Part shown: piece by piece, positions 42,958 through 51,837 of the stretch
Position numbering within the stretch: position 1 is the stretch's first letter
How the letters are laid out: every line of letters begins with the position of its first letter
DNA from: Candidatus Acidiferrum typicum
Lineage (GTDB): Bacteria > Acidobacteriota > Terriglobia > Acidiferrales > UBA7541
DNA length: 64,000 nucleotides
Assembly: GCA_002478115.1 (NCBI GenBank)
Contig: DLMH01000020.1
Coordinates: forward strand, 62,001-126,000
Direction: 5' to 3'
Notes under the pieces: model-generated
Database searches by the model: none
Told to the model about the DNA's origin: nothing
The model's input: only the letters and a program-made list of their open reading frames with translations
Position numbers and translations under genes: made by a program

Positions 42958-43074
42958 GAGAAAGCCTTTCTTCAGGGGCTTCCGCCAAAAATCGGCGGAC
43001 GCAAAAGGCGCGAAAGCCCATTGGTTTTAGGGCCTTTACGCCGGGGCTGAAGCCCCGGCCTCCTAAAGAAAAAG
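42958..43074 (-). repeat. Long GCCGGGGC-type repeat element, inverted
   Basis: Core GCCGGGGCTGAAGCCCCGGC at 43040-43059, then CTCCTAAAGAAAA. A left half GAAAGCCTTTCTTCAGGGGCT begins near 42960. Relatives are at 20454-20530, 46077-46155 and 48559-48692. It fills most of the 381-base gap before the next gene. Confidence 0.75.
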
Positions 43075-43164
43075 ACATTCTCCGCAGCCTGTATAGCCTG
43101 AGCAACGGCTGAGAAAGAAAAGTGAGGCGGCCGTCCAACGGACCGGCCCTGAAGCCCAAAGCCC

Positions 43165-44175
43165 ATGTCGATCCTGTACGAACTGCGGTACCCAACACGT
43201 TGGTACATGAAACTTCTGACCGTGATATTGGCGCTGGTGTTTTTTGCCGCGGTTGCAACGGTGGTTATTTCCGGTGTGCTGATCTACTGGATTGTGAAGC
43301 CGCAGCGAACGAGCTCAGAGATCAATATGGAGAGTTTCCCGGGCCGCCCCGATGAAGTGGACTTTACGGTAGCGGGCCTGGGCATCCGCAAAGGCTGGTT
43401 CTTCCCCGGGTTGCGGGGAGCGCCGACGATTATTCTTTGCCACGGCTATCTATCCAGCCGGGGCGAATTGCTCACGTTGGTTTCCTCGCTGCAGGACCAC
43501 CAGTACAACTCGTTCGTGTTTGATTTTGCGGCCCACGGCGGGAATGACGGCTTGACCACATTCGGCTATCGCGAGTCGGACGAGGTGCGCGCCGCCATCG
43601 ATACACTGGCGACACGAAATGACGTGGATGCCGCGCGGTTCGGCTTGTGGGGCTACAATCTTGGCGCTTATGCCGCGCTGCGCGAGGCGGAGAAGGACGC
43701 TCGCGTGCGCGCGCTGGTGCTCGATTCCGTGTACGACTACCCGAAACAGATGGTGAAGATTGGCGTGGAAAAGACCGGCGTGGGCGGATTCCCGATGATG
43801 GTGAAGTCCGCGCAGACGAGTTTTGAATGGCTGAACTACGCTTACAAGAATAATCCGCCGCTTTCCGCAAAGCTGAAGAGCCTGTCCGGGTCCGGCGTGC
43901 CGATCCTGTTCATTGGCGCAGCGGATGATCCGGAACTCGCCGCGATTACGCGGGAGATGTTTTTGAAGGCGGGCGAGCCTCGCGAAATGGCCATCGTCGC
44001 GCACGGGAATTTCGTGAACCTGCCGGATGACGAGAAGCGTACGTACGAGAATCGTGTGGTGACATTTTTCTTAACGCGGCTGCCGACTACGAACGGCGAG
44101 CCCGTTCCGGTTAGGCCCGCTGCCCCCAGGGCTGCTCCCGTCAGGTCCACTCCCATCGTGCCGACGGCTCACTGA
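43165..44175 (+). CDS. Membrane-anchored alpha/beta hydrolase fold protein lacking the nucleophile Ser
   Basis: The 336-residue protein has one N-terminal helix (LLTVILALVFFAAVATVVISGVLIYWI cut here: residues 17-43) and an alpha/beta hydrolase domain. Seen are the oxyanion segment IILCHGYLSSRGE, the nucleophile elbow GLWGYNLGAYAAL, an acid segment FIGAADDPE and a His segment VAHGNFVNL. The elbow should read GxSxG; the codon is AAT (Asn) at the Ser position, so normal ester hydrolysis is unlikely. It may be a non-catalytic member or use another chemistry. The Pro/Ala-rich tail overlaps the end of the convergent GT39 gene by 105 bases. Confidence 0.8.
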   Translation: MSILYELRYPTRWYMKLLTVILALVFFAAVATVVISGVLIYWIVKPQRTSSEINMESFPGRPDEVDFTVAGLGIRKGWFFPGLRGAPTIILCHGYLSSRGELLTLVSSLQDHQYNSFVFDFAAHGGNDGLTTFGYRESDEVRAAIDTLATRNDVDAARFGLWGYNLGAYAALREAEKDARVRALVLDSVYDYPKQMVKIGVEKTGVGGFPMMVKSAQTSFEWLNYAYKNNPPLSAKLKSLSGSGVPILFIGAADDPELAAITREMFLKAGEPREMAIVAHGNFVNLPDDEKRTYENRVVTFFLTRLPTTNGEPVPVRPAAPRAAPVRSTPIVPTAH

Positions 44176-45858
44176 GTCCTCGCGCTGGATTTTGTAAGCG
44201 AACCAACCGCTTGCTGGCAATACGACCGGGTCGGTCGAGCATGTCCACTGCGACTTCACTGGAAACCTACGAGCCTTGAACGGCAGCAATAGATAGCCTT
44301 CCTTAGGCTGGTTTTGATCCCACGTCTGAATTTCCTGGTGCAGATAAAAGCTGAGGCTGAATTGCTGGCCGCGTGGCATCGCCGCTGCGTAAGTTTGCTC
44401 TGGCGGGATCTGCGCGGTACGCAGGTCTTGCGCGAGCGTTTTTCCGGAAGGATCCCATGGCAGAAACAGCGGTGCCAGGTGGTTGAAGAACAGGAGAATC
44501 GCGAGGATCGGAACTACGGAGAGGGAGGCTAAGGCAAAAGGTTGCCGGGCGGCGGTCTTCCTTGCGGCCAGGAGGAAATTCGCGATTCCAAAGAGTAGCC
44601 AAACCCAGCCGGATCCTGTGGCCGCGCTCGCGGTGGGGCCAGGGCGGCCGAAATATAAGGACCAAAGCACGGGCGCCAGGAGGACCATTGGGATAGCGCC
44701 GGTGAGTAGCAGCAAACGGAATGTCCAGCCCTCTTGCGGAACGAGGCGCACGTAGACTCTGGAAAGAAGCAGGCCGATGGCTGGGACTGCGGGCAGGATG
44801 TAGCCGGGGAGTTTCGATTTGGAGAAGGAGAAAAACAGAAGGCAGAAGACGACCCAACAGAGCGCGAGAAGCGTGGCGTCGGAGGGGCGGCGCTGCGGCC
44901 AGGTGTGCAAAGCTCCGAAGAGGGCGGACCAGACTAGCGCCAGAGTCCAAGGAGCAAAGGCGATGAGGAGTATAGGAACGTAATACCAGAAGGGCTGGAT
45001 GTGCTGGAATTCGGGGGTGAGGTAGCGCTTGAAATTGTGCTCGATGACGAAGATGCGGAAGAAATCGGGATTGCGCCGGGAACAAATGATGTACCAGGGG
45101 AGCGCCGTAAGACAGAAGCTGGCAATGGCGACGGGGTGGAGGCAGCGGAAGGCGTCGCGCCAGCGCCTGGTAAATGCCGCCCACAACAATACGCCGCCGC
45201 CGGATAGCGCGACGGCGGCAGGGCCTTTCGCCAGCGTGGCAAGACCGAGGAATAAGCCGAAGAAGAGCAGACTGACTAGACCCCTGGGGCGTGTGTTTGT
45301 GTACAAGCTAAAATTCGGTGCATGAAGCGAGAGACCAGTTGGCGGAACGAGCCCAAGGATTCTGGCGGCAAAAACCATAGCGATGGTAAGCGTGGCGGCG
45401 AAGGGCATGTCCGTGGCGGCGGCGTGCGAAAAGCCGATCATGCCCACGGTGGTGGGCAGAAGAAGAAACAACCAGCGCGCTGTCCACGGGCCATAGACAC
45501 GCCAGGCGAGCCACGCCATGGCCAAGGTCGCCAGCAGCGCAGCGAAGGCACTGGGGAAACGCGCCGCAGCTTCGCTCACACCGAAGAGTTTGAAGCTGAG
45601 CGCCGCGCCCCAGTAATAAAGGACCGGCTTCTCAAACCAGGGCTGGCCATAGAGGCGGGGCGTGACCCAGTCGCCCGATTCGTGCATTTCACGGGCGATC
45701 CAGGCGTAGCGCGGCTCGTCCGGCCCCACCAGGCCGATGGCGCCTAGATTGTGGAAGTAGCAGAGATAGAGTGTGGCGATAATGAGGACAAGCCAAAAAA
45801 GGCGCGCCGCCATCGAGAGGGAATCGCCATCACGGCTGGAGTTGTCAGTTTGTGTCAC
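44071..45858 (-). CDS. ArnT-like GT39 membrane glycosyltransferase
   Basis: The 595-residue protein has about 12 hydrophobic helices and the family motif in the first loop, GPDEPRYAWIAREM, then WVTPRLYGQPWFEKPVLYYW, as in ArnT-type transferases. These enzymes move a sugar from undecaprenyl phosphate to lipid A or another envelope acceptor. The C-terminal 150 residues form a periplasmic domain, ending in a Gly/Ser/Pro-rich tail that overlaps the convergent hydrolase gene. The GTG start at 45858 has no clear ribosome-binding site; an ATG at 45813 is an alternative. The nearby lipid A genes fit an envelope role. Confidence 0.85.
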   Translation of the reverse strand: MTQTDNSSRDGDSLSMAARLFWLVLIIATLYLCYFHNLGAIGLVGPDEPRYAWIAREMHESGDWVTPRLYGQPWFEKPVLYYWGAALSFKLFGVSEAAARFPSAFAALLATLAMAWLAWRVYGPWTARWLFLLLPTTVGMIGFSHAAATDMPFAATLTIAMVFAARILGLVPPTGLSLHAPNFSLYTNTRPRGLVSLLFFGLFLGLATLAKGPAAVALSGGGVLLWAAFTRRWRDAFRCLHPVAIASFCLTALPWYIICSRRNPDFFRIFVIEHNFKRYLTPEFQHIQPFWYYVPILLIAFAPWTLALVWSALFGALHTWPQRRPSDATLLALCWVVFCLLFFSFSKSKLPGYILPAVPAIGLLLSRVYVRLVPQEGWTFRLLLLTGAIPMVLLAPVLWSLYFGRPGPTASAATGSGWVWLLFGIANFLLAARKTAARQPFALASLSVVPILAILLFFNHLAPLFLPWDPSGKTLAQDLRTAQIPPEQTYAAAMPRGQQFSLSFYLHQEIQTWDQNQPKEGYLLLPFKARRFPVKSQWTCSTDPVVLPASGWFAYKIQREDSVSRRHDGSGPDGSSPGGSGPNRNGLAVRSRQPR

Positions 45859-46229
45859 GGTTCGCCGGCTCTAAGATCAATCAAGTTGCTGAAGAAACCG
45901 GAGAACGCTTTCTTCAGGTCCCTGCGTAGCTAAGGATAAACCAAAGCGCCTCCGCGCTAGGGGCTTTTCGATTCGGCTCAAGAGGGAAAGCAGATCCCTC
46001 CACTCCGGACCGCACACGACGCGGTCCTCCGGTCGGGATGACAATCGTGCTCGGGGACCGGGCGCGGGAAGTCCATAAGGCCCGTATGCCGGGGCCCTTG
46101 AGAGTTCTGAATTAGCTGAAGCCCCGGCCTCCTAAAGAGAAAGTCTTCTTCAGGAGCTTGCTAAGTGTATCTTGGAATGGCGGAAGTCGGTCATACTGGC
46201 GCGAAAGGACGGGAAGACACTCAGCCCTG
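45859..46229. other. Gene-free stretch with repeats
   Basis: About 370 bases. It holds a half element (GAAAGAAA-type start GAACGCTTTCTTCAGG near 45905), a GATCCCTCCACTCC ... CGGTCGGGATGAC block (45990-46045), and a GCCGGGGC-type element with an enlarged loop (46077-46155). Confidence 0.6.
46077..46155 (-). repeat. GCCGGGGC-type repeat with enlarged loop
   Basis: GCCGGGG at 46088-46094 and GCCCCGGC ending at 46128 are separated by about 26 bases instead of the usual six. CTCCTAAAGAGAAAG and TCTTCAGGAGCT follow. Confidence 0.65.
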
Positions 46230-47138
46230 ATGAAGGAATGGCTGCAATATGCGGTGGCGTGGAGCGCGGTGAAGACGCTGGACCTCCTGCCGCGACCAAT
46301 TGCGCGAAGCATCGCGGCAGTGGGAACACGCCTGCTGCTTCTGGCGAGGCCCAAACTGCGCAAGACCGCCGAGTTCAATTTGCGGCTCGCGTTTCCCGAT
46401 TGGACAGACGCGCAGCGCCGAGGGGTGATGCGCAAGATGACCCGCCATCTGGGGTGGATGGCCGCGGAGTTCGCGCGATTTCCGAAGTACACTCGTGAAA
46501 ATATCGAGCAGGTGGTAATTCTGGATGGGCATGAGAATTTTCTTGCGGGGCAGAGCCGCGGCAAGGGTGTGCTCTACCTCACCGGCCACATCGGTGCCTG
46601 GGAACTTTCCTCTTTTGCGCATGGGCTATACGGATACCCGCTGCATTACATGGCGCGGCCGCTGGACAACGAGCCGCTGGACCGCCTGGTGAATCACTAC
46701 CGCGGGCTTTCGGGGAACCGGCCGATTTTCAAGAACGAATCGGCGCGCGTGATGCTAAACGTGCTGAAGGAGGCGGGAACGATCGGAATCCTTGCGGACC
46801 AGAACACCATGCCGGAAGAAGGGGCGTTCGTGGATTTTTTTGGCACGCCGGCTTGCACGACGACAGGAATTGCGCGGGTGGCCCTGCATACGGATGCCGC
46901 GGTGGTGCCCGGCTACGCTTATTGGGATGAAAATCTTCGGAAGTACCGCTTGCGCTTCGAGCCGCCCGTGGAACTGGTGCGTACGGGAGATGCCGAGCGC
47001 GACGTCCTGGAAAACACCAGGCGCTTTACCAAAGTGATCGAGGAGATTATCCGGAAGCATCCGGAACAGTGGGTGTGGGTCCACGCGAGATGGAAAAACC
47101 GGCCGCGGGGTGAACCGCCCTTGTATGATTTTTTGTGA
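46230..47138 (+). CDS. LpxL/HtrB-like lysophospholipid or lipid A acyltransferase
   Basis: The 302-residue protein has the late-acyltransferase fold of lipid A synthesis. Evidence is the catalytic HxxxxE in LYLTGHIGAWELS, an N-terminal membrane helix (VAWSAVKTLDLLPRPIARSI), a NLRLAFPDW start motif, ADQNTMPEEGAFVDFFG and PEQWVWVHARWKNRP near the end. LpxL-type enzymes add a secondary acyl chain to lipid A precursors at the inner membrane. The lpxD gene follows 48 bases downstream, which supports this role. The ATG at 46230 has no strong ribosome-binding site. Confidence 0.88.
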   Translation: MKEWLQYAVAWSAVKTLDLLPRPIARSIAAVGTRLLLLARPKLRKTAEFNLRLAFPDWTDAQRRGVMRKMTRHLGWMAAEFARFPKYTRENIEQVVILDGHENFLAGQSRGKGVLYLTGHIGAWELSSFAHGLYGYPLHYMARPLDNEPLDRLVNHYRGLSGNRPIFKNESARVMLNVLKEAGTIGILADQNTMPEEGAFVDFFGTPACTTTGIARVALHTDAAVVPGYAYWDENLRKYRLRFEPPVELVRTGDAERDVLENTRRFTKVIEEIIRKHPEQWVWVHARWKNRPRGEPPLYDFL

Positions 47139-47186
47139 AAAGAAGAGAACCGCAAGAGTGAGGCAGAAGCAGAGGAGAAGCGGGCG

Positions 47187-48203
47187 ATGACAAGCACAGC
47201 GAAGGATGTGGCGCAAGCCATTGGGGCGAAGGTGGAAGGTGACGGCTCGTTGGAATTGACCGGGGTGGCCGCACCGGAGCGCGCGGGCTCGCATGATTTG
47301 ATTTACGTCGAGACGGCAAAGCATGCGGAGCGGGCCGTGGCTTCCGCGGCGGGTTGCGTGGTGGCAGGGGAGGGAATTGACCTGCCGGGGAAGACGGTGC
47401 TGCGCAGCGCACAGCCCAAGGTGGCTTTTGCGAAGGCGGCGGCGATTCTTTTGGAGCGGCGGCCGATTGCGAGCAGGATCCACCCAACGGCGATTGTTGC
47501 GCCGCTTGCGCGGGTGGCAGCGAACGTGAGCATCGGACCGTATGCGGTGATCGGCGAGGATGTACATGTGGGAGAGGGCACGCAAATCGGGGCGCACTGC
47601 GTGATTGGCGCAGGATGCTGGATTGGCGAGAATTGTCGCGTGCACCCGCATGTAACGCTGTATGGTGGCGTGCGCCTGGGAAGCCGCGCAGAGATTCACT
47701 CGGGGGCAGTCATTGGCGCCGATGGATTCGGATATGCGTTCGATGGCGAGCGATACTGGAAATTTCCGCAGGCTGGGATTGTGGAGATCGGCGAGGATGC
47801 GGAGATTGGGGCGAATACGACGGTGGACCGCGGCTCGCTGGACGACACGCGGATTGGCGAAGGCGTGAAGCTGGACAATCTGGTGCACGTGGGCCACAAC
47901 GTCCAGATCGGCGTCCACACCGTGGTTGCGGCGCAGACGGGCATTTCGGGTTCCTGCAAGCTGGGGCATCACGTGGTCTGTGGCGGACAGGTGGGCATGG
48001 GGGACCACTGCACGCTCGAGGATCACGTGATTGCCGGGGGCCAGGCGGGGATTCTCAACGGCAAGACCATTCGAAGCGGGGAGACGGTTTGGGGAACGCC
48101 AGCCCGGCCCCTGGAGAAGTTCAAAGAGCAGTATGCGTGGTTTGCGCGGCTGCCGGAGTTGGCGGAACGCGTAAAGAAGTTAGAGGCGGAACGGAGTGAA
48201 TAG
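47187..48203 (+). CDS. lpxD: UDP-3-O-(acyl)glucosamine N-acyltransferase
   Basis: LpxD adds the second acyl chain to UDP-3-O-acylglucosamine in lipid A synthesis. The 338-residue protein has the usual two parts: an N-terminal uridine-binding domain (1-95) and a left-handed beta helix of hexapeptide repeats (100-300). The repeats include [33 protein letters not shown] and [15 protein letters not shown]. The catalytic His is in [16 protein letters not shown]-terminal helix ([15 protein letters not shown]) helps trimerise. GAGGAG precedes the ATG. It is in an apparent pair with the acyltransferase gene just upstream. Confidence 0.95.
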   Translation: MTSTAKDVAQAIGAKVEGDGSLELTGVAAPERAGSHDLIYVETAKHAERAVASAAGCVVAGEGIDLPGKTVLRSAQPKVAFAKAAAILLERRPIASRIHPTAIVAPLARVAANVSIGPYAVIGEDVHVGEGTQIGAHCVIGAGCWIGENCRVHPHVTLYGGVRLGSRAEIHSGAVIGADGFGYAFDGERYWKFPQAGIVEIGEDAEIGANTTVDRGSLDDTRIGEGVKLDNLVHVGHNVQIGVHTVVAAQTGISGSCKLGHHVVCGGQVGMGDHCTLEDHVIAGGQAGILNGKTIRSGETVWGTPARPLEKFKEQYAWFARLPELAERVKKLEAERSE

Positions 48204-48742
48204 AGTCAAAGAGGGTTGCTGAAAATGCCGGGAAGGCTTCCTTCTCCGGCAGCGCTCTGGAAGCGGCTGCCAAATCGCTGCAGGAAAAGCCCTCGGTGCT
48301 GCAAAGGTAGGGCGAAAGTCTGCCGGAACCTTTAGAGGCGCTGGTACATCGAATTATGGAGGGAGCTCCCGCGGTGCAATTGTGACAGTTTGCGACAACT
48401 CGGGGTTTGCTCGCCGGCATCTTATTCGTTGACCGATTTTCCGGGGGCAGGGATAATGGGTACTGCAAGTACCCCGAGCAGTTCTGTTCAAGCGTGGTTG
48501 TTTGGAAGTGCAAGGCAATAGGGTAGTTAGGCGAGTAACGGAATTTGGCTTGTAAAGTTGCTGAAAACGCCGGAAAGAGTTCCTTCAGGGGCTAGAGCCC
48601 GTTCTTTTTTGGGGCTTTACGCCGGGGTCCTTCGAGGCTCAGGGTGAACTGCAGCCCCGGCCTCCTAAAGAGAAGAGCTTTCTCAGCAGCCGATTAGAGT
48701 TTTTTCGGGGGAATACAGCATTTCGCTCGAGGGGGAGCCGAG
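48204..48742. other. Gene-free stretch before the hopanoid locus
   Basis: About 540 bases. A half repeat (GGTTGCTGAAAATGCCGGGAA) begins near 48214 and a full GCCGGGGC-type element lies at 48559-48692. The promoter of the hopanoid operon should be in the last 60-200 bases, but I cannot place it. Confidence 0.6.
48559..48692 (-). repeat. GCCGGGGC-type repeat with a nested repeat in the loop
   Basis: Starts GTTGCTGAAAACGCCGGAAA, then TTCCTTCAGGGGCTAGAGCC, then GCCGGGG at about 48631. In the loop stands TCCTTCGAGGCTCAGGGTGA, a block of the common TCCTTCG ... CTCAGG(A/G)TGA repeat, and then GCCCCGGCCTCCTAAAGAGA. Confidence 0.7.
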
Positions 48743-50785
48743 ATGGGGTCGTACGTACGTATAGGAGAGGAGTTACCGGTCGCGCCCGCGCCAGCACCAT
48801 GGCGGCAAGAGACTTGGGCGGAGCAGGTTGAAAAGGCTGTCGAGAGCGGCACCGAGTATCTCCTATCCATGCAAGCTGAGGAAGGGTATTGGCACGGCGA
48901 ACTGGAAGCCGATACCACCCTCGAATCCGATTACATTTACTACCTGCACGTACTTGACAAGGCCGATCCGGCGCGCATCGCCAAGCTGGCCAACTATGTC
49001 CGGCGTAAGCAAATGGACGATGGCGGCTGGCCGATTTATCCTGGCGGCGCCTCGGAACTCAATGCCACCTCCAAGGCGTATTTCGCGCTAAAGCTGGCGG
49101 GGGACTCTCCTGACGAGCCGCACATGGTCAAGGCGCGCGAGGCCGTTCACCGCCTGGGCGGACTGGAACACACGAATTCGTACGTGCGTTTTTATCTGGC
49201 GCTGGTGGGAGCCGTAGGCTGGGAGTTGGTGCCGGCGATTCCACCGGAATTGATGCTGCTGCCGAACTGGTTCTATTTCAATATTTACGAGATGTCTTCG
49301 TGGACGCGGGGGATCGTGATTCCGATGGCGATCTTGTCATCGGTGCGGCCGGAGTTTCGCTTGCCGGAACACGCGCGGGTGGACGAGCTGTTCAAGGATC
49401 CCACACAGAAAACGGCGGCGTTCAACTGGAGCAAGCAACTGCTCTCCTGGAAGAACCTGTTTCTCGCGGTGGATCGCGGGTTGAAGCTGTACGAGAAGCT
49501 GCCGTGGAAGCCGCTGCGGCAAAAGGCCATCAGGGAAGCCAAGCAATGGATGCTGGAGCACATGGAACGGACCGAGGGGCTCGCGGCCATCTATCCCTCG
49601 ATGATGAACTCGATTTTTGCGCTGATGGCGCTGGGGCACGGACCGGAAGACCCCCTGACGTGGCGGGAGATTAAGGAGTTTTCGCGGTTTGAAATTGAGG
49701 AAGGCGACACCATTCGCCTGCAGCCTTGCATTTCCCCGGTGTGGGATACGTGTATCGCGATGGTAGCTCTTGAAGAAGCGGGCTTGCCGGCGGATCATCC
49801 GGCGTTGGTGAAGGCGGCGGACTGGATCCTGACGAAGCAGGTGCTGGGCAAGGGCGATTGGCAGATCAAGAATAAGGATGCCGAGCCGGGCGGCTGGGCG
49901 TTTGAATTCCGCAATGATTTTTATCCCGACGTGGATGACACCGCGTTCGTATTGATGGCGCTGCAGCGGGTGAAATTCTTGGACGAGAAGCGCATGGAAG
50001 CGGCGATGCGCCGGGGAATCCAGTGGCTGCTCAGCATGCAGAACCGCGATGGCGGCTGGGGAGCTTTTGATCGCGACAACAACCGGAAGATCCTGTGCAA
50101 TATACCGTTCGCGGACCACAACGCCATGATCGATCCTTCCACGGCGGACGTGACCGCGCGGGTGGTGGAATGCCTGGGACGATTTGGCTGGCCGGGCGAT
50201 CACCCGGTAATTCGGAAGGCCGTGCAGTTCCTGATGAAAGACCAGAGCAAGGACGGATCGTGGTTTGGGCGCTGGGGCGTGAATTACGTATACGGCACAA
50301 GCGGCGTTTTGCGAGCGCTGGAGACGGTGTCGCTGACGGCGCAGGATTATTGCGTGCGCGCTGTCGCCTGGCTGCGACAGGTGCAGAAAGCCGATGGGAG
50401 CTTTGGCGAGTCGCTGCGCAGCTATGAGGTCGTTTCCACCAAGGCGCAGGGGAATAGCACGCCATCGCAGACCGCCTGGGGATTGATTGGATTGCTCGCG
50501 GGCGCGGATCCCGACGATCCAGCGATCGCACGCGCTGCCGCGTACCTGGTGAAGCAACAGAATGCCAATGGATCCTGGAGCGAAGAGGATTTCACGGGCA
50601 CGGGCTTCCCGGGCGTTTTTTACTTGAAATATCACCTCTACAAGAATTCGTTCCCGGTGTATGCGCTGGCGCGTTATCGCAATCAGGCCAGCCGCGCGCA
50701 GGAATATTGCGCCGTTAAATTCCGGCCGAGCGAATTCCGTGTGCGCCGCGGGCTGTATCCGGCGCGCGAGCGCAGCGCTTCCTAA
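48743..50785 (+). CDS. shc: Squalene-hopene cyclase
   Basis: The 680-residue enzyme cyclises squalene to hopene/hopanol at the inner membrane. The catalytic DVDDTA (DxDD type) lies at about residues 396-401. QW repeats are numerous, for example QAEEGYWHGELE, DDGGWPIYPGG, QNRDGGWGAFD, SKDGSWFGRWGVNYVYGT and QNANGSWSEEDFTG. The start ATG at 48743 is preceded by GGGGGAG. It opens a plus-strand operon for hopanoid synthesis and is followed after eight bases by hpnH. Confidence 0.96.
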   Translation: MGSYVRIGEELPVAPAPAPWRQETWAEQVEKAVESGTEYLLSMQAEEGYWHGELEADTTLESDYIYYLHVLDKADPARIAKLANYVRRKQMDDGGWPIYPGGASELNATSKAYFALKLAGDSPDEPHMVKAREAVHRLGGLEHTNSYVRFYLALVGAVGWELVPAIPPELMLLPNWFYFNIYEMSSWTRGIVIPMAILSSVRPEFRLPEHARVDELFKDPTQKTAAFNWSKQLLSWKNLFLAVDRGLKLYEKLPWKPLRQKAIREAKQWMLEHMERTEGLAAIYPSMMNSIFALMALGHGPEDPLTWREIKEFSRFEIEEGDTIRLQPCISPVWDTCIAMVALEEAGLPADHPALVKAADWILTKQVLGKGDWQIKNKDAEPGGWAFEFRNDFYPDVDDTAFVLMALQRVKFLDEKRMEAAMRRGIQWLLSMQNRDGGWGAFDRDNNRKILCNIPFADHNAMIDPSTADVTARVVECLGRFGWPGDHPVIRKAVQFLMKDQSKDGSWFGRWGVNYVYGTSGVLRALETVSLTAQDYCVRAVAWLRQVQKADGSFGESLRSYEVVSTKAQGNSTPSQTAWGLIGLLAGADPDDPAIARAAAYLVKQQNANGSWSEEDFTGTGFPGVFYLKYHLYKNSFPVYALARYRNQASRAQEYCAVKFRPSEFRVRRGLYPARERSAS

Positions 50786-50793
50786 ACAAAACA

Positions 50794-51837
50794 ATGCGGT
50801 ATCCCTTCCGGCTGATCTTCAATTCCGCCAAACATCTCGCGACGCACAGACTGCGCGGGGAGCGGAAATTTGCGGTCATGCTCACGCTGGACCCTCTGGG
50901 CGGCTGTATGGGCAACTGCGGCGGATCGCATGGCGGAAATGGGCAGGTGGCATCGCCGCGCCGGGCGCCGCTCAGCGTGGAGCAATGCCTGGCGGCGATG
51001 GAGGAGTGCGACACGCCCGTGGTGGCCATCTGCGGCGGCGAACCGCTGGAGTATGAGGGCATTGCGGAGCTAACCCGCGCGATCCTGGACCGCGGCAAGC
51101 ATCTTTTCCTTTGCACGGACGGAACGCTGATACGGCGGCGCTTGCACATGATCCCGCCGGAAACCAATTTTTTCTGGAACGTGAAGCTCGATGGCACGGA
51201 GGCCGTCCACGATTCCCGCGCGGGCAAGCCGGGACAATTTGCGGAAGCGCTGGATGGCGTGAAGGCCGCGAAGAATGCGGGCTTCTTTGTGGTGGTGAGC
51301 TCGACGGTGTATCCGGACAGCGATGGGCGGGATCTGGCGGCGCTGTATGCGAAACTGCATGGAATGCACGTGGACGGTTACATGCTTGCGCCGGTGTACT
51401 TGCCTGGAAAAGTTTGCCGTGACGGAAGCGCCAAGTTCCACGCAGAAATGCATCGCCGGTTCGCGGAAATCAGCGATTCGCTGAATGACTATAATTTGCT
51501 GGTGTCGCCGGTTTACCTGGAATATTTGCGCGGGGAATGCGAACTGGATTGCAGCGTTTGGGGCAGCCCGGTATACGGGCCGGGCGGCTGGTCTGGGCCG
51601 TGCTACCTGCTGGACTACAACCTCGAGAAGAGCTACAAAGCGCTGCTGGAAAATACGCTGTGGGAGAATTTTGGGCGTGGGATGAACCCGCGGTGTGAGA
51701 CGTGCTCGTGCCAAGCCGGCTATGAGACGGCGGCCCTGCTGGGAGTGAATCGCAAAGCGGGCGACGCCTGGAGGATGCTGGCTTGGCAATTCGGCGGCGG
51801 ATTGGGCGAGAAGCGGGAAAGCGTGCGGAAGCCATGA
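50794..51837 (+). CDS. hpnH: HpnH-type radical SAM protein with altered cluster motif
   Basis: HpnH adds a 5'-deoxyadenosyl group to diploptene to make adenosylhopane. Similarity covers the 347 residues: RYPFRLIFNSAKHL at the start, LSVEQCLAAMEEC, VVAICGGEPLEYEGI, KHLFLCTDG, VYLEYLRGE, CSVWGSPVYGPGGW and GPCYLL. However, the radical-SAM CxxxCxxC motif reads CMGNCGGS (DNA near 50904-50927), so the third Cys is Ser, and the usual Cys cluster near the end is also shifted (RCETCSCQAGYE). The gene sits eight bases after shc and overlaps hpnA as ATGA, so the operon position is standard. Confidence 0.85.
   Translation: MRYPFRLIFNSAKHLATHRLRGERKFAVMLTLDPLGGCMGNCGGSHGGNGQVASPRRAPLSVEQCLAAMEECDTPVVAICGGEPLEYEGIAELTRAILDRGKHLFLCTDGTLIRRRLHMIPPETNFFWNVKLDGTEAVHDSRAGKPGQFAEALDGVKAAKNAGFFVVVSSTVYPDSDGRDLAALYAKLHGMHVDGYMLAPVYLPGKVCRDGSAKFHAEMHRRFAEISDSLNDYNLLVSPVYLEYLRGECELDCSVWGSPVYGPGGWSGPCYLLDYNLEKSYKALLENTLWENFGRGMNPRCETCSCQAGYETAALLGVNRKAGDAWRMLAWQFGGGLGEKRESVRKP

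Noticed and set aside
49337-50794. A 485-codon minus-strand frame opposite squalene-hopene cyclase
   Set aside because: Antisense shadow; the cyclase on the plus strand has full QW and DxDD motifs.
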